A stretch of 64,000 nt of DNA, from assembly GCA_002007465.1 (NCBI GenBank), contig LNAC01000339.1, forward strand, positions 1,651,276 to 1,715,275, in the 5' to 3' direction. The stretch comes from Ailurus styani (lineage: Eukaryota > Chordata > Mammalia > Carnivora > Ailuridae). A program made the position numbers and the translations under genes. The notes beneath the pieces are model-generated. The model ran no database searches and was not told the origin of the DNA. It worked only from the letters and a program-made list of their open reading frames with translations. This document shows, piece after piece, positions 34,060-46,808 of the stretch; positions within the stretch are counted from its first letter, which is position 1, and each line of letters begins with the position of its first letter.

Positions 34060-34820
34060 ACTAATTTGAAATAACTTCAGATTTACAGAAAAGTTGCAAA
34101 ATTTGCACAGTTCCGATATACCACTCTCACCCTGTTTTCACCATCATTAACACATTTCCATGGACTTTTGACAAAACTAAGAAACCAGCATTGATATTTA
34201 CTATTAATTACAATCCAGGTTTCATGTGAATTTCACTATTTTTCCATTGCACTGTTCCAGGATCCATTCTAGGATACCATAGTGCCATTAGTTGTCATAT
34301 CTCTGCAGTCTCCTCGGGTCTGACAGTTTTTCATTAGTTCCTTGACAGCCTTGAGAAGTACTTGACAGGGTATCCTGGAAAATATCTCCCATTCTGAATT
34401 AGTCTGATTTTTCTGATGATTTAGACTGGGAGAAGGGGAAGTTGGAAAGAATATTAGAGGAAAAGTGCCTTTTTCATCATATTATCTGGAGTACATAATG
34501 TCTGGATTTGCCCATTCATCATCGTAGTTAGTATTTGTCCCTTAACCTACTCCATCCTTTGGAAGCAAGTTACTAAGTAAAGTCTGCCTTCAAAGTGGAG
34601 ATCAGGGAATTAAACTCCTGTTGGGGAAGGTGATTTATTCACTTGGAATTCTGTAAAAAAAAAAAAAGCTCTCCCATTGTATCTGTATGGACTCATGCAT
34701 ATTTCTTTTATACCAATGCTATGTTATTTTATTGCTCAAACTGTTCTAGCTTTGGCCTTGGGGAAGTTCTTTGAGATTTGGCTCCTATGTTTTTTTTTGA
34801 CATGCTTCCATTCTTACTGT
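34060..34820 (-). mobile_element. L1-type LINE relic
   Basis: 'cttcagatttacagaaaagt', 'tgttccaggatccattctag', 'agttgtcatatctctgcagt' and 'tctgacagtttttcattagt' follow the order of a widespread old L1 block. The strand is by recollection. Confidence 0.55.
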
Positions 34821-37467
34821 AGAACATAAAGTAAATGATGGAGATGGGGGGGGGGGAAGAATTGCTGGAGAGAGATCCGTAGGTGAAGGAATGGGATCTA
34901 GATTCATCATGGTGGGGTGAGGGGCGGGGTCCAGGGCACTTGGACCTTAGAAAGGAGCCTTGGCAGTTAATTATAATTATCAGGAGGGAGGGATCTGGGT
35001 AGCGTTAAAACCAAGTTTGTGGTCGCTGAGTGACCAGTAAACAATATGATTTCTTTATATAGCATTGCACACACTTACAAAGACAAGTAATAAGTAATAG
35101 TTCCTAAGTGAACATATTTAGCAAAATAAAAGATACTAGTATAAGAAAAATATTTACAACAACCAGGTAAATTCCTAAATAAGATTATGAAGACAGTTCT
35201 ATAGTAGTATTCAAGGATGTAAAAGGGACTGGGTTTGAAGTTAAAAATATATAGGACAGCCTTTTTCCCATTGTCTTAATTTAGTGGGGGAGCACCCATA
35301 AAATATTTAATGGTGGAAATAAAGTGATAAAAATGGGAAGAATTAATTTTGTCTGAATGAAAGCAAAACTCTTGAATTGACCCCAGTAGTTGTGAAGGAG
35401 AAGTTTATAATGAATGTGAGCTAATTTGCAAAGGCCCAAGTTTTGGTCATGTTTTTAGGGTACCAAAAATATGACCAGGAAAACTTGAAGAAAGAAGGAA
35501 CTTCATAATCTGTTAGAATTAAACTGGACCACATTGAACACTGACCGAAAACAGTGATGAGTTAAAGATCTTAGTGTTGTACTCAGCAAAAAGTTTTCTA
35601 CCAACTCAAAGATGAAACAGCTGTAACCTACTATCAGGGTCATCACAAAGGCTGAGTATCTCTGACCTGCAAGTACTGGCTTTTATTTTCCCCCTACTCA
35701 TGTTATTTCATATATATTAATGGTCAGATGTTATTTCATCACTGATGACAAGCAGTTCTGCTTAAACCTGTGCCTTCTCCTGGCTTTCAGGATTAAACTA
35801 AAATCCTTTCACATATCCTAAGAAGGGATTTATTTTTTCTAATATTCACACCTTTTTTCCCCCCACAACTCAGGCAGTAGCCACCTTAGCCATGGTGAAC
35901 CACTTGTGATAGATTTTCATCATTGTACAGGTTTCCTATACTTGGAATGTCCAGTACTGCCTCCCCTATTATCACTTTCTCACTTGGCCTTCATGACTCA
36001 ATTCAGAATTCTAGGATGCTATTCGTGGTTCTTCTGAATTTCCACAGGACTTACGTGAATTTCTTTCCAGGCCTTGTCTTTCCTCAGTATTCCTAGCTCT
36101 TAAACAGCACTTTGTCCTGGCAAGCACTCAGTGTTTGACATAGAAGTCCAATAATAGCTGTTAGGTTTCTTAAGAGGTTTTGATTAGTTGTCTTTTTTCC
36201 AATACTAATGTAGGATAAGTTTTTGATCTTTACCAAAAATAATTCTTTGATTGCTGGAGTTTTTCTGAAGTTCTATCTTTGCAGGCTTAACCAGCATGAA
36301 AATTAGTTCCCAAACTTAAGTCTCAAGAACAGGATTTTTTTTCCTTAGGTTTAATAAAACCATTTCTTAATAAGCTGTGAAAGCTTTGAAGTAAACAATA
36401 CAGCTATGCTTCACTGGAGTATAGAATCTCTAGAAATTTAATGTAAATAAATAAGCTGTTTTCCTGAGTGTTGTGTTTGTAGGATCCAATTGTATTTTTT
36501 TGCAAACGAGATGTAATTGTGAACAACGGTTAGCCTCACTGGTATACATTTTGAAATGTGTTTAGATTTTTTTTAATGACAGAAGCATTAAAAAATATTA
36601 AGCTGGAAGTAAGATCTTTTGGTCAGCTACTGATTTATTCTTAACATGCCTCAGCAAAAATATTAACCTGAGCAGCTTTGTTATAAATTGGCAAATTGAG
36701 TTCCTGCAGAGTGCACAATCACTGAACTAAGTGTAATGGGGTACATCGTTTGCAAAATAAACAGTGAATTTAAAATGTAGTTTGCCTTATCATTCTGATG
36801 GAAGAGCAGGTTAAATAGTTCAAAATGATTTTGTGTGTATTAATATTTTGTCTTACAAATGTATGTAAGTCGAAACAGTAGGCATATTATGTACTATGTA
36901 TAGCCAAATTTAGTAAGTACAGTTTTTTTAAAGTACAGTTTCAAGGCTTTCAAAACTCTAGTGGAAAATAGTGTAGACTGTATCACTGCTTGATAGTTAC
37001 ACCGCTGAAGTGCGTTTTATTGGCAAAAATGATTTGAACATACTCTGACTTTTATGGGGAAAGTGATTTGTGAGTTATTTGCTCAGTAGTGAAAACATGA
37101 AAATATAAAATGGGTTAGAAAAGTGTGGTTAGAAAAAAGTGATAAGTAAGTCTTTATACTAATCTTCTTGGTGAAATTATTCTTTAATCTACCTGATGGC
37201 TTCAAACCTTTTGAAAGTGTTGCCTGAATCATTAAATACTTCACATCAGAATTCTGAGCAGAGAAAATAAATCACCTTCATTCTTGTAGTCGAAAATTGT
37301 GGGTTAGAGTTTAAGAATTTTAACGTGATATTAGCGAGTGATCAGAGAATAGGAAATTATTTGCACCTTTTAAGTGGTGTGATTAGCATTATAAGATTGC
37401 ATTGCCATATGTCATACTTTTAAAACTGCCATTGTGGATGCATTAGAATCATAGAAAAGGAAAGGTC
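34821..37467. other. Intergenic, nothing recognised
   Basis: Unique-looking DNA with a G homopolymer at 34847-34856. No open frame of interest or named repeat. Confidence 0.4.
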
Positions 37468-37481
37468 AAGAAGTGGTTCAG

Positions 37482-37682
37482 GGGGCGCCTGGGTGGCTCA
37501 GTGGGTTAAAGACTCTGCCTTCAGCTCAGGTCATGATCTCAGGGTCCTGGGATTGAGCCCCGCATCGGGCTCTCTGCTCAGCAGGGATCCTGCTTCTCTC
37601 TCTGCCTGCCTCTCTGCCTACTTGTGATCTGTCTCATCTCTCTCCGTCAAATAATAAAATCCTTAAAAAAATAAAAATAAAA
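37482..37682 (+). mobile_element. CAN-SINE, young subtype
   Basis: Head GGGGCGCCTGGGTGGCTCAG. Perfect target duplication AAGAAGTGGTTCAG at 37468-37481 and 37683-37696. Confidence 0.96.
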
Positions 37683-38180
37683 AAGAAGTGGTTCAGTTGG
37701 CTACCAGATATGAAGACCAACCACATCAGTACTTCCCAGGCTACATACCCAGTGCTGCCGAGTCTACAGTACTAAAACCGTAGGTTGGAAAAGTGCTGGG
37801 ACAGATAGGGACATTTTACTTCTAATAATTGTGTTTTTATATTTTCCCCCATTTAATGATGATGGAAATGGGTTCTCATAGAGCATATCAAGATCTAACT
37901 AAATCAAGTATCTGACCATTATAAACCACATTTTGAAGCAGATGATGACTGAGGAGCTCCAACTTTAGACTTGTAAGTTTGATAAGCCAATTAGGAAGTA
38001 GCAAACTTTCCTCTGCATTTGATTTCCTATGTCAGCAAAGGAGGAAGGAAAAGGAAATACCAGAATTTATGAGTAATTCACAGGTAAAATCTTGTTCAAG
38101 GATTACAAAGACTGTACATTTAACACCATCGCACTCTTGTCAGTACCATTTTTGCATTTGCTGGGTTTGGTTTGTTTTGT

Positions 38181-38301
38181 TTTTAAGATTTTATTAGAGT
38201 GTGAGCGAGCTTTAGTAGGGGGAGCAGCAGGCAGAGAGAGAGAAGCCCAGGACCGCAGGATCATGACCTGAGCGGAAGGCTCAGAGCCACCCAGGCACCC
38301 C
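38181..38301 (-). mobile_element. CAN-SINE fragment with internal deletions
   Basis: Reverse-complement copy: 'ttttaagattttattagagt', 'gatcatgacctgagcggaag', 'gagccacccaggcacccc'. The segment between tail and B-box is much shortened. Confidence 0.8.
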
Positions 38302-38449
38302 TGCTGGCACTTTTTGAATCAGTATGATCTTTTTATTTTAATATCCTTAATTTTTTTCATCATTGGATGATTTAACACAGGCCTTTTAGAGGGTAATTTG
38401 CCAGTGTCAACATTTAGAACATACTGAAGCATGTTTGTTTAATTATTTA

Positions 38450-39180
38450 CAAATGTTGATTGACGCTACTGCATGCTTGGCAGTGAACTAGTTAATGATT
38501 AGATTGGGGGAACAGCAAGGTATTCTAGTGAATCATATCAAAACTAGGAAAACAATAATTAGAAATTTTGATTAGTATCATGAAGGAAATAAGGAGTGGT
38601 GGGTAGAAGACCTAAAGGTCAGGCAAATTATCCTTGGGAGAGTAATTCCTGAAAGATCTGTACCATAGTTGCCACGTCTGTTCTAAGATGATAGCCAGTG
38701 AAGGTGGTGTAAATTTTAATGAGTTAAAAAAATTATTTAAGGGCGCCTGGGTGGCTCAGTGGGTTAAAGCCTCTGCTTTCGGCTCAGGTCATGATCTCAG
38801 CGTCCTGGGATCGAGGCCCGCATCGGGCTCTCTGCTCAGCAGGGAGCCTGCTTCCTCCTCTCCTTGTCTCTCTGCCTGCTTCTCTGCCTACTTGTAATCT
38901 CTCTCTCTGTGTCAAATAAATAAATAAAATCTTTTAAAAAAAAAATTATTTAAAAAAAGCATAAATGAAGTAGTAGACATAGAGGACTCCCATACAAAGC
39001 CTCTAGGCCACAGAAAAGAATTTGAATTGTATTCTAAAAGCAGTTGGGAAATACTGAAAGGTTTGAAAAAGTCCTACTTAGCTTTAACACAACTTTGGCT
39101 GCTGCTTGGAGAACAGATTAGAAAGACCTTGATGGGAAAACAACAGTGAGAAGGTTTGCTTAAGCAGATTAAAGTTATAC
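38450..39180 (-). mobile_element. L2-class LINE relic split by a CAN-SINE
   Basis: 'ctaggccacagaaaagaatt', 'tgaattgtattctaaaagca' and 'actttggctgctgcttggag' fit the common antisense L2-type block. Boundaries approximate. Confidence 0.5.
38741..38938 (+). mobile_element. CAN-SINE, young subtype
   Basis: Head GGGCGCCTGGGTGGCTCAG. Target duplication AAAAAAATTATTTAA at about 38726-38740 and 38939-38953. Confidence 0.95.
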
Positions 39181-39659
39181 CTTTTGTGTGATCAAAAAAA
39201 TACAATCCTAAATTGGGTTATATGACTAACGAGTTGGACTTTAAAACCTGGAAGTGAGATAACACAAGAAGGTAAGTGATTTTTAAACTATTTTAAGATT
39301 CATTCCTCAAGAAATGATGAAACTCATACTGATTAAAGGTAAACTTGAATAGTCAAGGAAGCATATTTCAGTTTCTGCAATAACCACGAAAGAAAGTACA
39401 AAAAGTTACTAGAAAAATAGGATAATGAAAATTTGATAATTGCATTGGTGTTCTTTTAATATCGTGAAATACATCAGGTGAGTTAAAGTTTATCTGTAAG
39501 ATGGGGAATACCTCGCATTTAATAGTTTATCACACTGGACCAAGATTTCCAAAATCCCATTGTATCTTTATAAGATGCATTCAGAATAAGAACACGGGTT
39601 GAAAATAAAATGGAGAAAAAGGTACCAAGCAAATATTAACCAGTATGTGGTGATACTAA

Positions 39660-39820
39660 TTTTTTTTTTCGAGATTTTGAGAGAACGAGAGCACAACCAG
39701 GTGGAAGGGGAGAGGGAGAAACAGATTCCCTCTGAGCAGAGTTGGGCTTGTTCTAGCACCCTGGGATCATGACCTGAGCCAAAGGCAGCCGCTTAACTAA
39801 CTGAGCCACCTAGGCAGGCC
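39660..39820 (-). mobile_element. CAN-SINE, older degenerate copy
   Basis: 'gatcatgacctgagccaaag', 'gcagccgcttaactaactga' and 'gccacctaggcaggcc' in reverse complement. T-rich end at 39660. Confidence 0.8.
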
Positions 39821-40840
39821 CCCTGATAAAAGGGTCAGTTTAACACTAACGGGATCTTCATAAACTTGGAAGTGAGTTTATGCCCAGGCTTTTCCTGAAG
39901 AATTCCGTATCAAAATCTAATAACTTCAAAATGTTAAGACTGAAACGGTAAATAGATCTGTGTAGTTAGAACTCAAAATAGTTTTCTCAGTAACAGTAGC
40001 ATTAAGCATATGGAATAAACATGATCAAGTTGATGTAATTGATAATTGCAAAACATTACCTCAAGCAACTGCACATAGGATATTTACACAGTTAAACCAT
40101 ACAAAAATTCTGAAAGGGTTTATAACAGAACATATTTGGCCAGTGGGCTTAAACTAGAACTCAACAGCAGAACTAAAAAGTAGTTCAGATTTAACATTCC
40201 CATATGTCAAAGAACAAATGACAATGGAAGTTTAAAATATCAGATTCACCTAAAGCAGAGCTGAGAGGGAAATGTGTAACTTTGAAAGCATATATTTGGA
40301 AAAAAGGTAAGCCAGTATCTTACGCTTCCATGTGAAAAGTAGACTAAATGAAGTAGAAAGCGAGAAAGCAAAAATAAGCAGAAAACTTTTGCTTCTTGGC
40401 AAGGTTTACCCTTCCACCCAAAACGATACATTAAACAGGATTTTGCAGTACGTTGAACAAAAAGAATGGGAGACAATGATAATCTGATAAAGGGAAACAA
40501 GGTGAAACCTATTGAATGCTGTCCCCTTACTCCTTTGGGTTTCTTGGATGCATCACAGGAGTGTCCTGGGTGGAGACTGCTTGAGTTGAGATGGAGTGGG
40601 GAGGACAGGAAGGACAAAGTCAAAAACATTCATATGGTGGGTAACAGGAGAACTTCATATGTGGGGATCCCTAGTAGGTCCTCCAAGTCTTCAGATAAGT
40701 CATGATTAGCACATGCCTGAGAAGAAACTTCCACAAGTGCAAGAAGTACATAACCCCAAGCATAGAAACAAAATTGTAGCAAATCTGTTAATAATTGCCC
40801 CATGATAGTCCTTCAAAAAGGAAGTTAAACTTCCACCTCA
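39821..40840. other. Intergenic, mostly unassigned
   Basis: A-rich sequence that may be L1-derived, leading into the L1 ORF2 relic. A 127-codon minus-strand open frame at 40246-40629 has no family resemblance. Confidence 0.35.
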
Positions 40841-40954
40841 TTACCACTTGCTACAAAGTAAAAAATGTAATCTACTGGGTTAAAGATACGAATATTAAAG
40901 CAAAAATATTTCAGAATGTAACTTGGGTTTAGGAATCAAGAAGAAGAGACATTA

Positions 40955-41095
40955 ACTATTTGAGAGAGAGCAGGCAAGTGGGGGGAGAAAGACAAGCTCA
41001 CTCCACACTGAGTGCACAGCCTGATGTAGGGCTTGATTCCACACCCCTGAGCTCATGACCTGAACTGAAATCAAGAGTCAGTGGCTTAACCAACA
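40955..41095 (-). mobile_element. CAN-SINE, degenerate copy in the L1 relic
   Basis: 'gagctcatgacctgaactga' and 'gtggcttaaccaacagccct' in reverse complement. The head is lost. Confidence 0.7.
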
Positions 41096-41467
41096 GCCCT
41101 GAGACCTTAACTTTTCAAAGCAGGAAAACCATAAAGGAAACCATAACCATAAAGGAAAAGAGCATTTTTTGAATAATTTTTTTACATATGATAGACACAA
41201 GACAAAAAGTAAAAAAGACAAATGGCAAGGTAGGAAAATGAGAAACAGGCAATATTTCTAACTGTACCAAGAGCTCCTACAAATTAATAACATGACAACC
41301 CAATAGGAAAATGTACAAAGCAATTAAAGAGGAAGTTAATAGATACGGAAATAGATTTAACTTCACTAGTGAAGTTGGATTTAAATTCACTAGTTGGACT
41401 TAAATTCACTAGTAAGGAAATTCAAATTAACAAAATATGTTTTACCCATCAGATTGTAAATATTTTT

Positions 41468-41653
41468 TTAAACATTTTTTATTATTTTTTTGACACAGAA
41501 AGATTACAAGTAGGCAGAGAGGCAGGCAGAGAGAGGAAGAAGCAGGCTCCTTGCCGAGTAGGGAGCCCGATGCAGGGCTCGATCCCAGGACCCTGAGATC
41601 ATGACCTGAGCCAAAGGCAGAGGCTTTAACCCATTGAACCACCCAGGCGCCCC
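41468..41653 (-). mobile_element. CAN-SINE, young subtype, in the L1 relic
   Basis: Reverse-complement copy ending GAACCACCCAGGCGCCC. Target duplication CAGATTGTAAATATTTT at about 41450-41466 and 41654-41670. Confidence 0.95.
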
Positions 41654-42037
41654 CAGATTGTAAATATTTTAGACAGCAATACTAGTTCAGTACTGGCAAA
41701 CAGAAGCAGAAAGTCAAGATATTTTGAGAAATATCTTTGGATGAGCATAGAAAAAAATTGGAAAGAATACATCTCAATCCGTTAACATTGGTTTTGGGAG
41801 TGAAAAGGAGAGATGATATTAGCATTTTAAAATATAATCTAAATGCTATTCAAACTTTTTTGTTTAGCTTATTTTGTTATAATAAAATTTAAAATGATAA
41901 AATCAAGACAATTAAAAAAAACGATAGCCATAGATTAAGTAATAGATGGTAGTGACCTGAACCAGGTAATAGATGTGGAGACAGAGACAAGTGAATGTAT
42001 ATGAGCTATATTTTGAATTAGAATTAATATTACTACT

Positions 42038-42252
42038 GGGCGCCTGGGTGGCTCAGTGGGTTAAAGCCGCTGCCTTCGGCTCAGGTCATGATCCCAGGGT
42101 CCTGGGATCGAGGCCCATATCGGGCTTCCTGCTCAGCGGGGAGCCTGCTTCCTCCTCTCTCTCTCTCTCTGCCTGCCTCTGCCTACTTGTAATCTCTCTC
42201 TCTGTGTCAAATGAATAAATAAAATCTTTAAAAAAAATAAATTTAAAAAAAA
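42038..42252 (+). mobile_element. CAN-SINE, young subtype, first of an adjacent pair
   Basis: Head GGGCGCCTGGGTGGCTCAG and the young GTGGGTTAAAGCC. Lies directly upstream of an older copy; the flanking AGAATTAATATTACT-like site recurs before, between and after the two. Confidence 0.95.
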
Positions 42253-42263
42253 AGAATATTACT

Positions 42264-42468
42264 GGGCGCCTGGGTGGCTCAGTTGGTTAAGCGACTGCCT
42301 TTGCCTCGGGTCATGGTCCCTGGGTTCCGGAGTCAAGTCCTGCATCGGGCTTCCGGCTCTGCGGGGAGTGTGCTTCTCCCTCTGACCCTCTCCCCTCTCA
42401 TGCTCTCTCTCTCTCTTTCTCAAATGAATAAGTAAAATCTTAAAATTATTTTAAAAAATTAAAAAAAA
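42264..42468 (+). mobile_element. CAN-SINE, older subtype, second of an adjacent pair
   Basis: Head GGGCGCCTGGGTGGCTCAG then TTGGTTAAGCGACTGCC. 3' flank GAATTAATGTTACT matches the 5' flank of the upstream copy. Confidence 0.93.
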
Positions 42469-42679
42469 TAGAATTAATGTTACTGGATGATAGACTGGAA
42501 GACAGAGCTAATGGAAAAGGAAGATTCACATAGAACCAGGAGTGGGGAAGAAAATTTGAAGTTCCAGTTGAACACACTGAGGTGTCTGGGCTATCCAAAT
42601 GGAATGACAAAGAGTTGTATATATGAAGCTGGAGTTCAAAGAAATATAGACTACAGATATAAAATTGGGGGTCATTAGT

Positions 42680-42930
42680 GTATAGCAGTTCATTTCTAAG
42701 AATTTTTCATGTAAAAAATAAGTCATACAAGGATACACACCAATATATACAAGAATATTATTGCACCATTGCTTCTTATAGCAAAAATTTTAAATAATCC
42801 AAACATTCAGAAAGAATTTTTTGGAATATTTGTGGTATTTAAGAAGAATGTAGAATTTCTATGCATACTAACCAAAAGAGATAATCAGATGTTGTTAAAT
42901 GTTAAAAGGCAAAAAGCAAGTTGCAAGAGA
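42680..42930 (+). mobile_element. L1 3' relic
   Basis: 'attattgcaccattgcttct', 'aaattttaaataatccaaac' and 'caaaaagcaagttgcaagag' fit the old L1 3' region. Confidence 0.6.
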
Positions 42931-43139
42931 ACTTCCAGTAATGATGGGAGGCTAATAAAGTCACAGGAATTTTTCTTCTGTTTTAATCTAGAAGATTAGA
43001 TATAATCACATTTAATCTACAGTCCATTTTATGTGGTGTGAGATAATGTTTACGTTCATTTTTATTTTCATAGAGGCATCCAGTTTTTTTGAGCAACATT
43101 TGTTGAAAAGACTTTATTTGTTGAAAATTGAATTTATAT

Positions 43140-43255
43140 GTGTGGACAGATGTGTGTGTATAACCTCTCTTTTGTCTCTGTCTACACACAGACACACACA
43201 GTCATATATATCTACCTGTATAGACACAAATATATAGATATAGGTAGATAGATTC
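43140..43255 (+). repeat. Low-complexity TG/ATAG-rich stretch
   Basis: Imperfect TGTG and CACACA runs followed by ATATAGATATAGGTAGATAG. Confidence 0.5.
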
Positions 43256-43319
43256 AGTATTCTTTTTCATTGAACAGATATGTCTGTCTTAATGTTATCA
43301 CACTGCTCCACAGATAACA

Positions 43320-44300
43320 ATTATAAAATCTGGTTAAAATTTTTATAACAACTAAAACTCACTGGAAAGCATTCAAAAGCACACAGAAATTGGACAAGAG
43401 TTTAATCTCAAAACAAAACAACAAAAACAACAAACCCTGCAACTAAAAGGGGTAAGAATTAAGGATTACTGGCCTTTAGGACTGAGAGTGATGCCCAACC
43501 CTCATGACTATGTCTGTGGGATATCAGTGGTGGAAAAATCAGTTTCATTGGCAAAAAGTGCAAGAGAAAGGAGTTCAAGGCTGAAAAGACCATTGCAAAT
43601 TTAAATAGGAAATACAGACGGTAAGAACCGTAAAAGGAAGGAGATAGAACTTCTGCCCAAATATATGTTTGACAGCTAAACTATGCATAAGAGAGGATAC
43701 CCCTGAAGCCTGGTGAAAAAGCAAGCAGAGGCCAGAGAGGAATCTAGTCTTAAAAGATAAAACTACTCAATACTATGTTGATGACTTTGGTATTTTTCTT
43801 AAATGAGTTTATTTCCCACCATATGCACCTTAGGTGGCAAATAGTTGAAGTTTTACAAGCTTGAAATGCCAGAGCACAACCCAAGGCTGGCAGAGCAGCT
43901 GGAAATTAGAGAATCCCTGTAAGTCAAGAAAAACAGAGAGGGTGGTCCCCATCACTGACCAACAAATTATGTAGTATAGGGTAGATCATTCCACAGAGCA
44001 GCTGTATACCATGAGCATGGTTTCATGAGAAACCATGAAAACAGAGCAGAGACAGAAGCAGCTGTATACCACAAGAGAGGAAATGTTGGCAGTCTGAATC
44101 CAGGCAAATTAACCACCTGATGGATGACTGTACCATCTGCCCTCCTCTTCTCCACACCCCTGCACCCCAGCCCCAGACCAAATCAGTAATCCTCTTAAGA
44201 AAACAATAGAATCTGCTGTCACTACAGTATATTAACTACAGTGTGCAGTTTTCAACTAAAGACTACTAGGAATGCAAACAAACAAACAAAAAAACAAACA
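43320..44300 (+). mobile_element. Probable old L1 5' relic
   Basis: 'tgcagttttcaactaaagac' and 'tactaggaatgcaaacaaac' resemble old L1 5' sequence. The rest is uncertain. Confidence 0.4.
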
Positions 44301-44350
44301 AACAAAAACAACAAACAAAAAACCCCCCCCACCACCACCAAAAAAAAAGG
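44274..44350 (+). repeat. A-rich (CAAA)n low-complexity tract
   Basis: AAACAAACAAAC repeats, then CCCCCCCC and (ACC)n, then an A run. Confidence 0.8.
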
Positions 44351-44694
44351 AAGAAGAATTTGAAGTAAATGCAGTCAATACAAAGGGACTCAGTGTACCC
44401 AGATCTTTGATTGATTTAGCAAAGACTTCAAGCATTTATTTTGTTAAAATGGCAATTATATTGGTTGATGTTTGAGTGTTTAAATCTACCTTGGGTTCCT
44501 AAGATAAATCTCATTTGATCATGAAAATTGTACATATTTTTCCAGTTTTTCATGAAAATTGTACATACAGTTTTAAATTGGATTTTAAATAAGATCTTAC
44601 CTCCATGGCAAATCACAAAAGCCACTGAAAGTACTCCTTTCTTCTGTTATTTCAGATTTTAAAAATCAAGAATTTTGTCCTAAAACATAAACTC

Positions 44695-44805
44695 CATAAA
44701 TGTAGACTTGTGTGTATTTCCTTTATATCCCTAACAATGAGTATAGTGTCTGACATGGAGTAGGTGCTCAATAAATATTTTTTTAATGAATGAATGAATA
44801 AAAAA
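44695..44805 (+). mobile_element. L2 3'-end relic (sense)
   Basis: 'atgagtatagtgtctgacat' and 'ggagtaggtgctcaataaat' followed by (GAAT)n are the recognisable L2 3' terminus. Confidence 0.75.
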
Positions 44806-44929
44806 CATGCTGAAATTAGCAGTTGGATCTATGGAGTAAGAATTGCAGATATTTTCCATCCATAATGAGGTAAACAAGGGCCTGTTTATTAATCTTGGTT
44901 TTGTAACCGTGTCTATTTTAAGATTTCTT

Positions 44930-45124
44930 TTTTTTAAAGATTTTATTTATTTATTTGACACAGAGAGATTACAAGTAGGCAGAGAGGCAGGCAGAGAGAC
45001 AGGGAGAAGAGGAAGCAGGCTCCCTGCTGAGCAGAGAGCCCTATGCGGGCCTCGATCCCAGGACGCTGAGATCATGACCTGAGCCAAAAGCAGAGGCTTT
45101 AACCCACTGAGCCACCCAGGCGCC
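44930..45124 (-). mobile_element. CAN-SINE, young subtype
   Basis: Reverse-complement copy. Perfect 17-bp target duplication CTATTTTAAGATTTCTT at 44913-44929 and 45125-45141. Confidence 0.96.
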
Positions 45125-45141
45125 CTATTTTAAGATTTCTT

Positions 45142-46125
45142 AATACAAGTTCAGGAGAAGCAGAATAAATTCATCAATATGAGCTAAATACTGATATATG
45201 TTGTGAATTAAAAAAATGTAAAATATGGGGGAAGCAAATATGTAGATTAAAATCATTTCTAGAGAGGGATTTGTTTTAAAAATATTGGGTGAATATATAC
45301 TTAAATTTTTAAAAACATATTTGAATATGTGGTCTTTCAATGATCTGACCCTAACTTTAATACTCCACTGGTCTATTGATTAAGCAGACATTGACAGTTT
45401 GTGCACTCAAAGGGAATGGAACGACCATAGTTATGTATTAATGAGTAGAACTCTAAGGAAGATATCAGAGGTTCCTTAAGCAAAACATATGCCTCTCATT
45501 TAGAAATTCTCTTTATTAAGGTGTACAGCATGTTATTGGGTTGGTCACTAGAGGGTGCTGGTGTTTCAGACCAACGCAATTCAGACTGTGCTTAGACACT
45601 GAACAGTGCCAACCAGAATCCAACTGGCAGTATCCTATTCTGTGAGTCCTCAGATTCCCTATATCACTAGCTTATAAGGTAAATAACTACAAAGCAGATA
45701 ACTTAAAATAAGATGAATCAAATCCCTGAAAGGAAAGTGTTACACAAAAGATCTGAAGTGCAACACATTTAGAGCTTTGGTAATAGAGGTGAGTAAAGAG
45801 TAAACAATAAAGTGAGTAAACAATAACTCTTCCATACTACGTGATGCTTGTTACTCTTATGAAAAGTCTAGTTAGCTACAACATACACTGCAATGGGGAA
45901 AGTAAAATTTCAAGTAAGTCAAATGTTCATAAAGAATAATTTTTGATGTAACTAGGAAACAACAACTTTGCTTTTTTTGCTATATGAATCATGAAAAAGT
46001 CTTAAGTCTTTAAATATTTAATTATACTAGAGACTGCTGAAAATTTTAAGTTGATAGGTACTTTCATCCAAATGCTTTAGATAAAGTATACATCTGATAA
46101 TAACATCAACTATGATTTTATTTTT
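45142..46125. other. Intergenic, nothing recognised
   Basis: AT-rich sequence. The run AGTAAAGAGTAAACAATAA followed by AGTGAGTAAACAATAA near 45792-45826 is a small local duplication. Confidence 0.4.
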
Positions 46126-46139
46126 AAAATGACATTTTA

Positions 46140-46333
46140 AGGGCTCCTGGGTGGCTCAGTGGGTTAAGCCTCTGCCTTTGGCTCAGGTCGTGATCTCAGG
46201 GTCCTGGGATCAAGGCCCACATCATGCTCTCTGCTCGTCAGGGAGCCTGCATCCCCCTCTCCCTCTGCCTGCCTCTCTGCCTGCTTGTGATCTCTCTCTC
46301 TCTGTCATATAAATAAATAAAATTAAAAAAAAT
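46140..46333 (+). mobile_element. CAN-SINE, young subtype
   Basis: Head GGGCTCCTGGGTGGCTCAG. Target duplication AAAATGACATTTTA at 46126-46139 and 46334-46347. Confidence 0.95.
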
Positions 46334-46487
46334 AAAATGACATTTTAGAAAATGTTTCACAATTATGGGTTTCAGATTATTTTGAATTAATTAAAGTTTG
46401 GGGAAGATTTAAAAAGTAAACCACTGTACTATTCCTTCCTAACTGTTGTTCTCGTTAGAAACATGACATTTTAAAAGAGAAAATTCC

Positions 46488-46690
46488 TGGGACACCTGAG
46501 TGGCTCAGTTAGTTAAGCGTCTGCCTTTGGCTCAGGTCATAATCCCAAAGTCCTGGGATCAAGTCCTGAGACTTGCTCACCTGACTCCTTGCTCAGCAGG
46601 GAGCCTGCTTCTCCTCAACCTGCCTCTTCCCCTACTTGTGTGTGCTCTATCTCTTTCCCTCTCTGACAAATAAATAATCTTTTAAAAAAT
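46488..46690 (+). mobile_element. CAN-SINE, older subtype
   Basis: Head TGGGACACCTGAGTGGCTCA. Flanks TAAAAGAGAAAATTC and TAAAAGAAAAAATTT are a diverged target duplication. Confidence 0.9.
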
Positions 46691-46808
46691 TAAAAGAAAA
46701 AATTTTTAAGTGACATCAAAACACAAAATAATAATGCCATTAATGCATGTTGTTAAAATGAAGCTTAAATTACATTTTTGCTTTTCTCCTTTTAAAACTA
46801 TATAAATC

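Larger units (their letters stand above)
40841..41900 (+). mobile_element. L1 relic: 3' part of ORF2 and beyond, with two nested SINEs
   Basis: Clear L1 landmarks in order: 'aaagacaaatggcaaggtag', 'ccaagagctcctacaaatta', 'caacccaataggaaaatgta', 'ttcactagtaaggaaattca' and 'tttacccatcagattgtaaa'. Stops and frameshifts make it non-functional. Confidence 0.8.

Noticed and set aside
36340..36450. AATAAA hexamers downstream of ZRANB2
   Set aside because: More than 3 kb past the good signal at 33050 and in AT-rich DNA; no support for a longer transcript.
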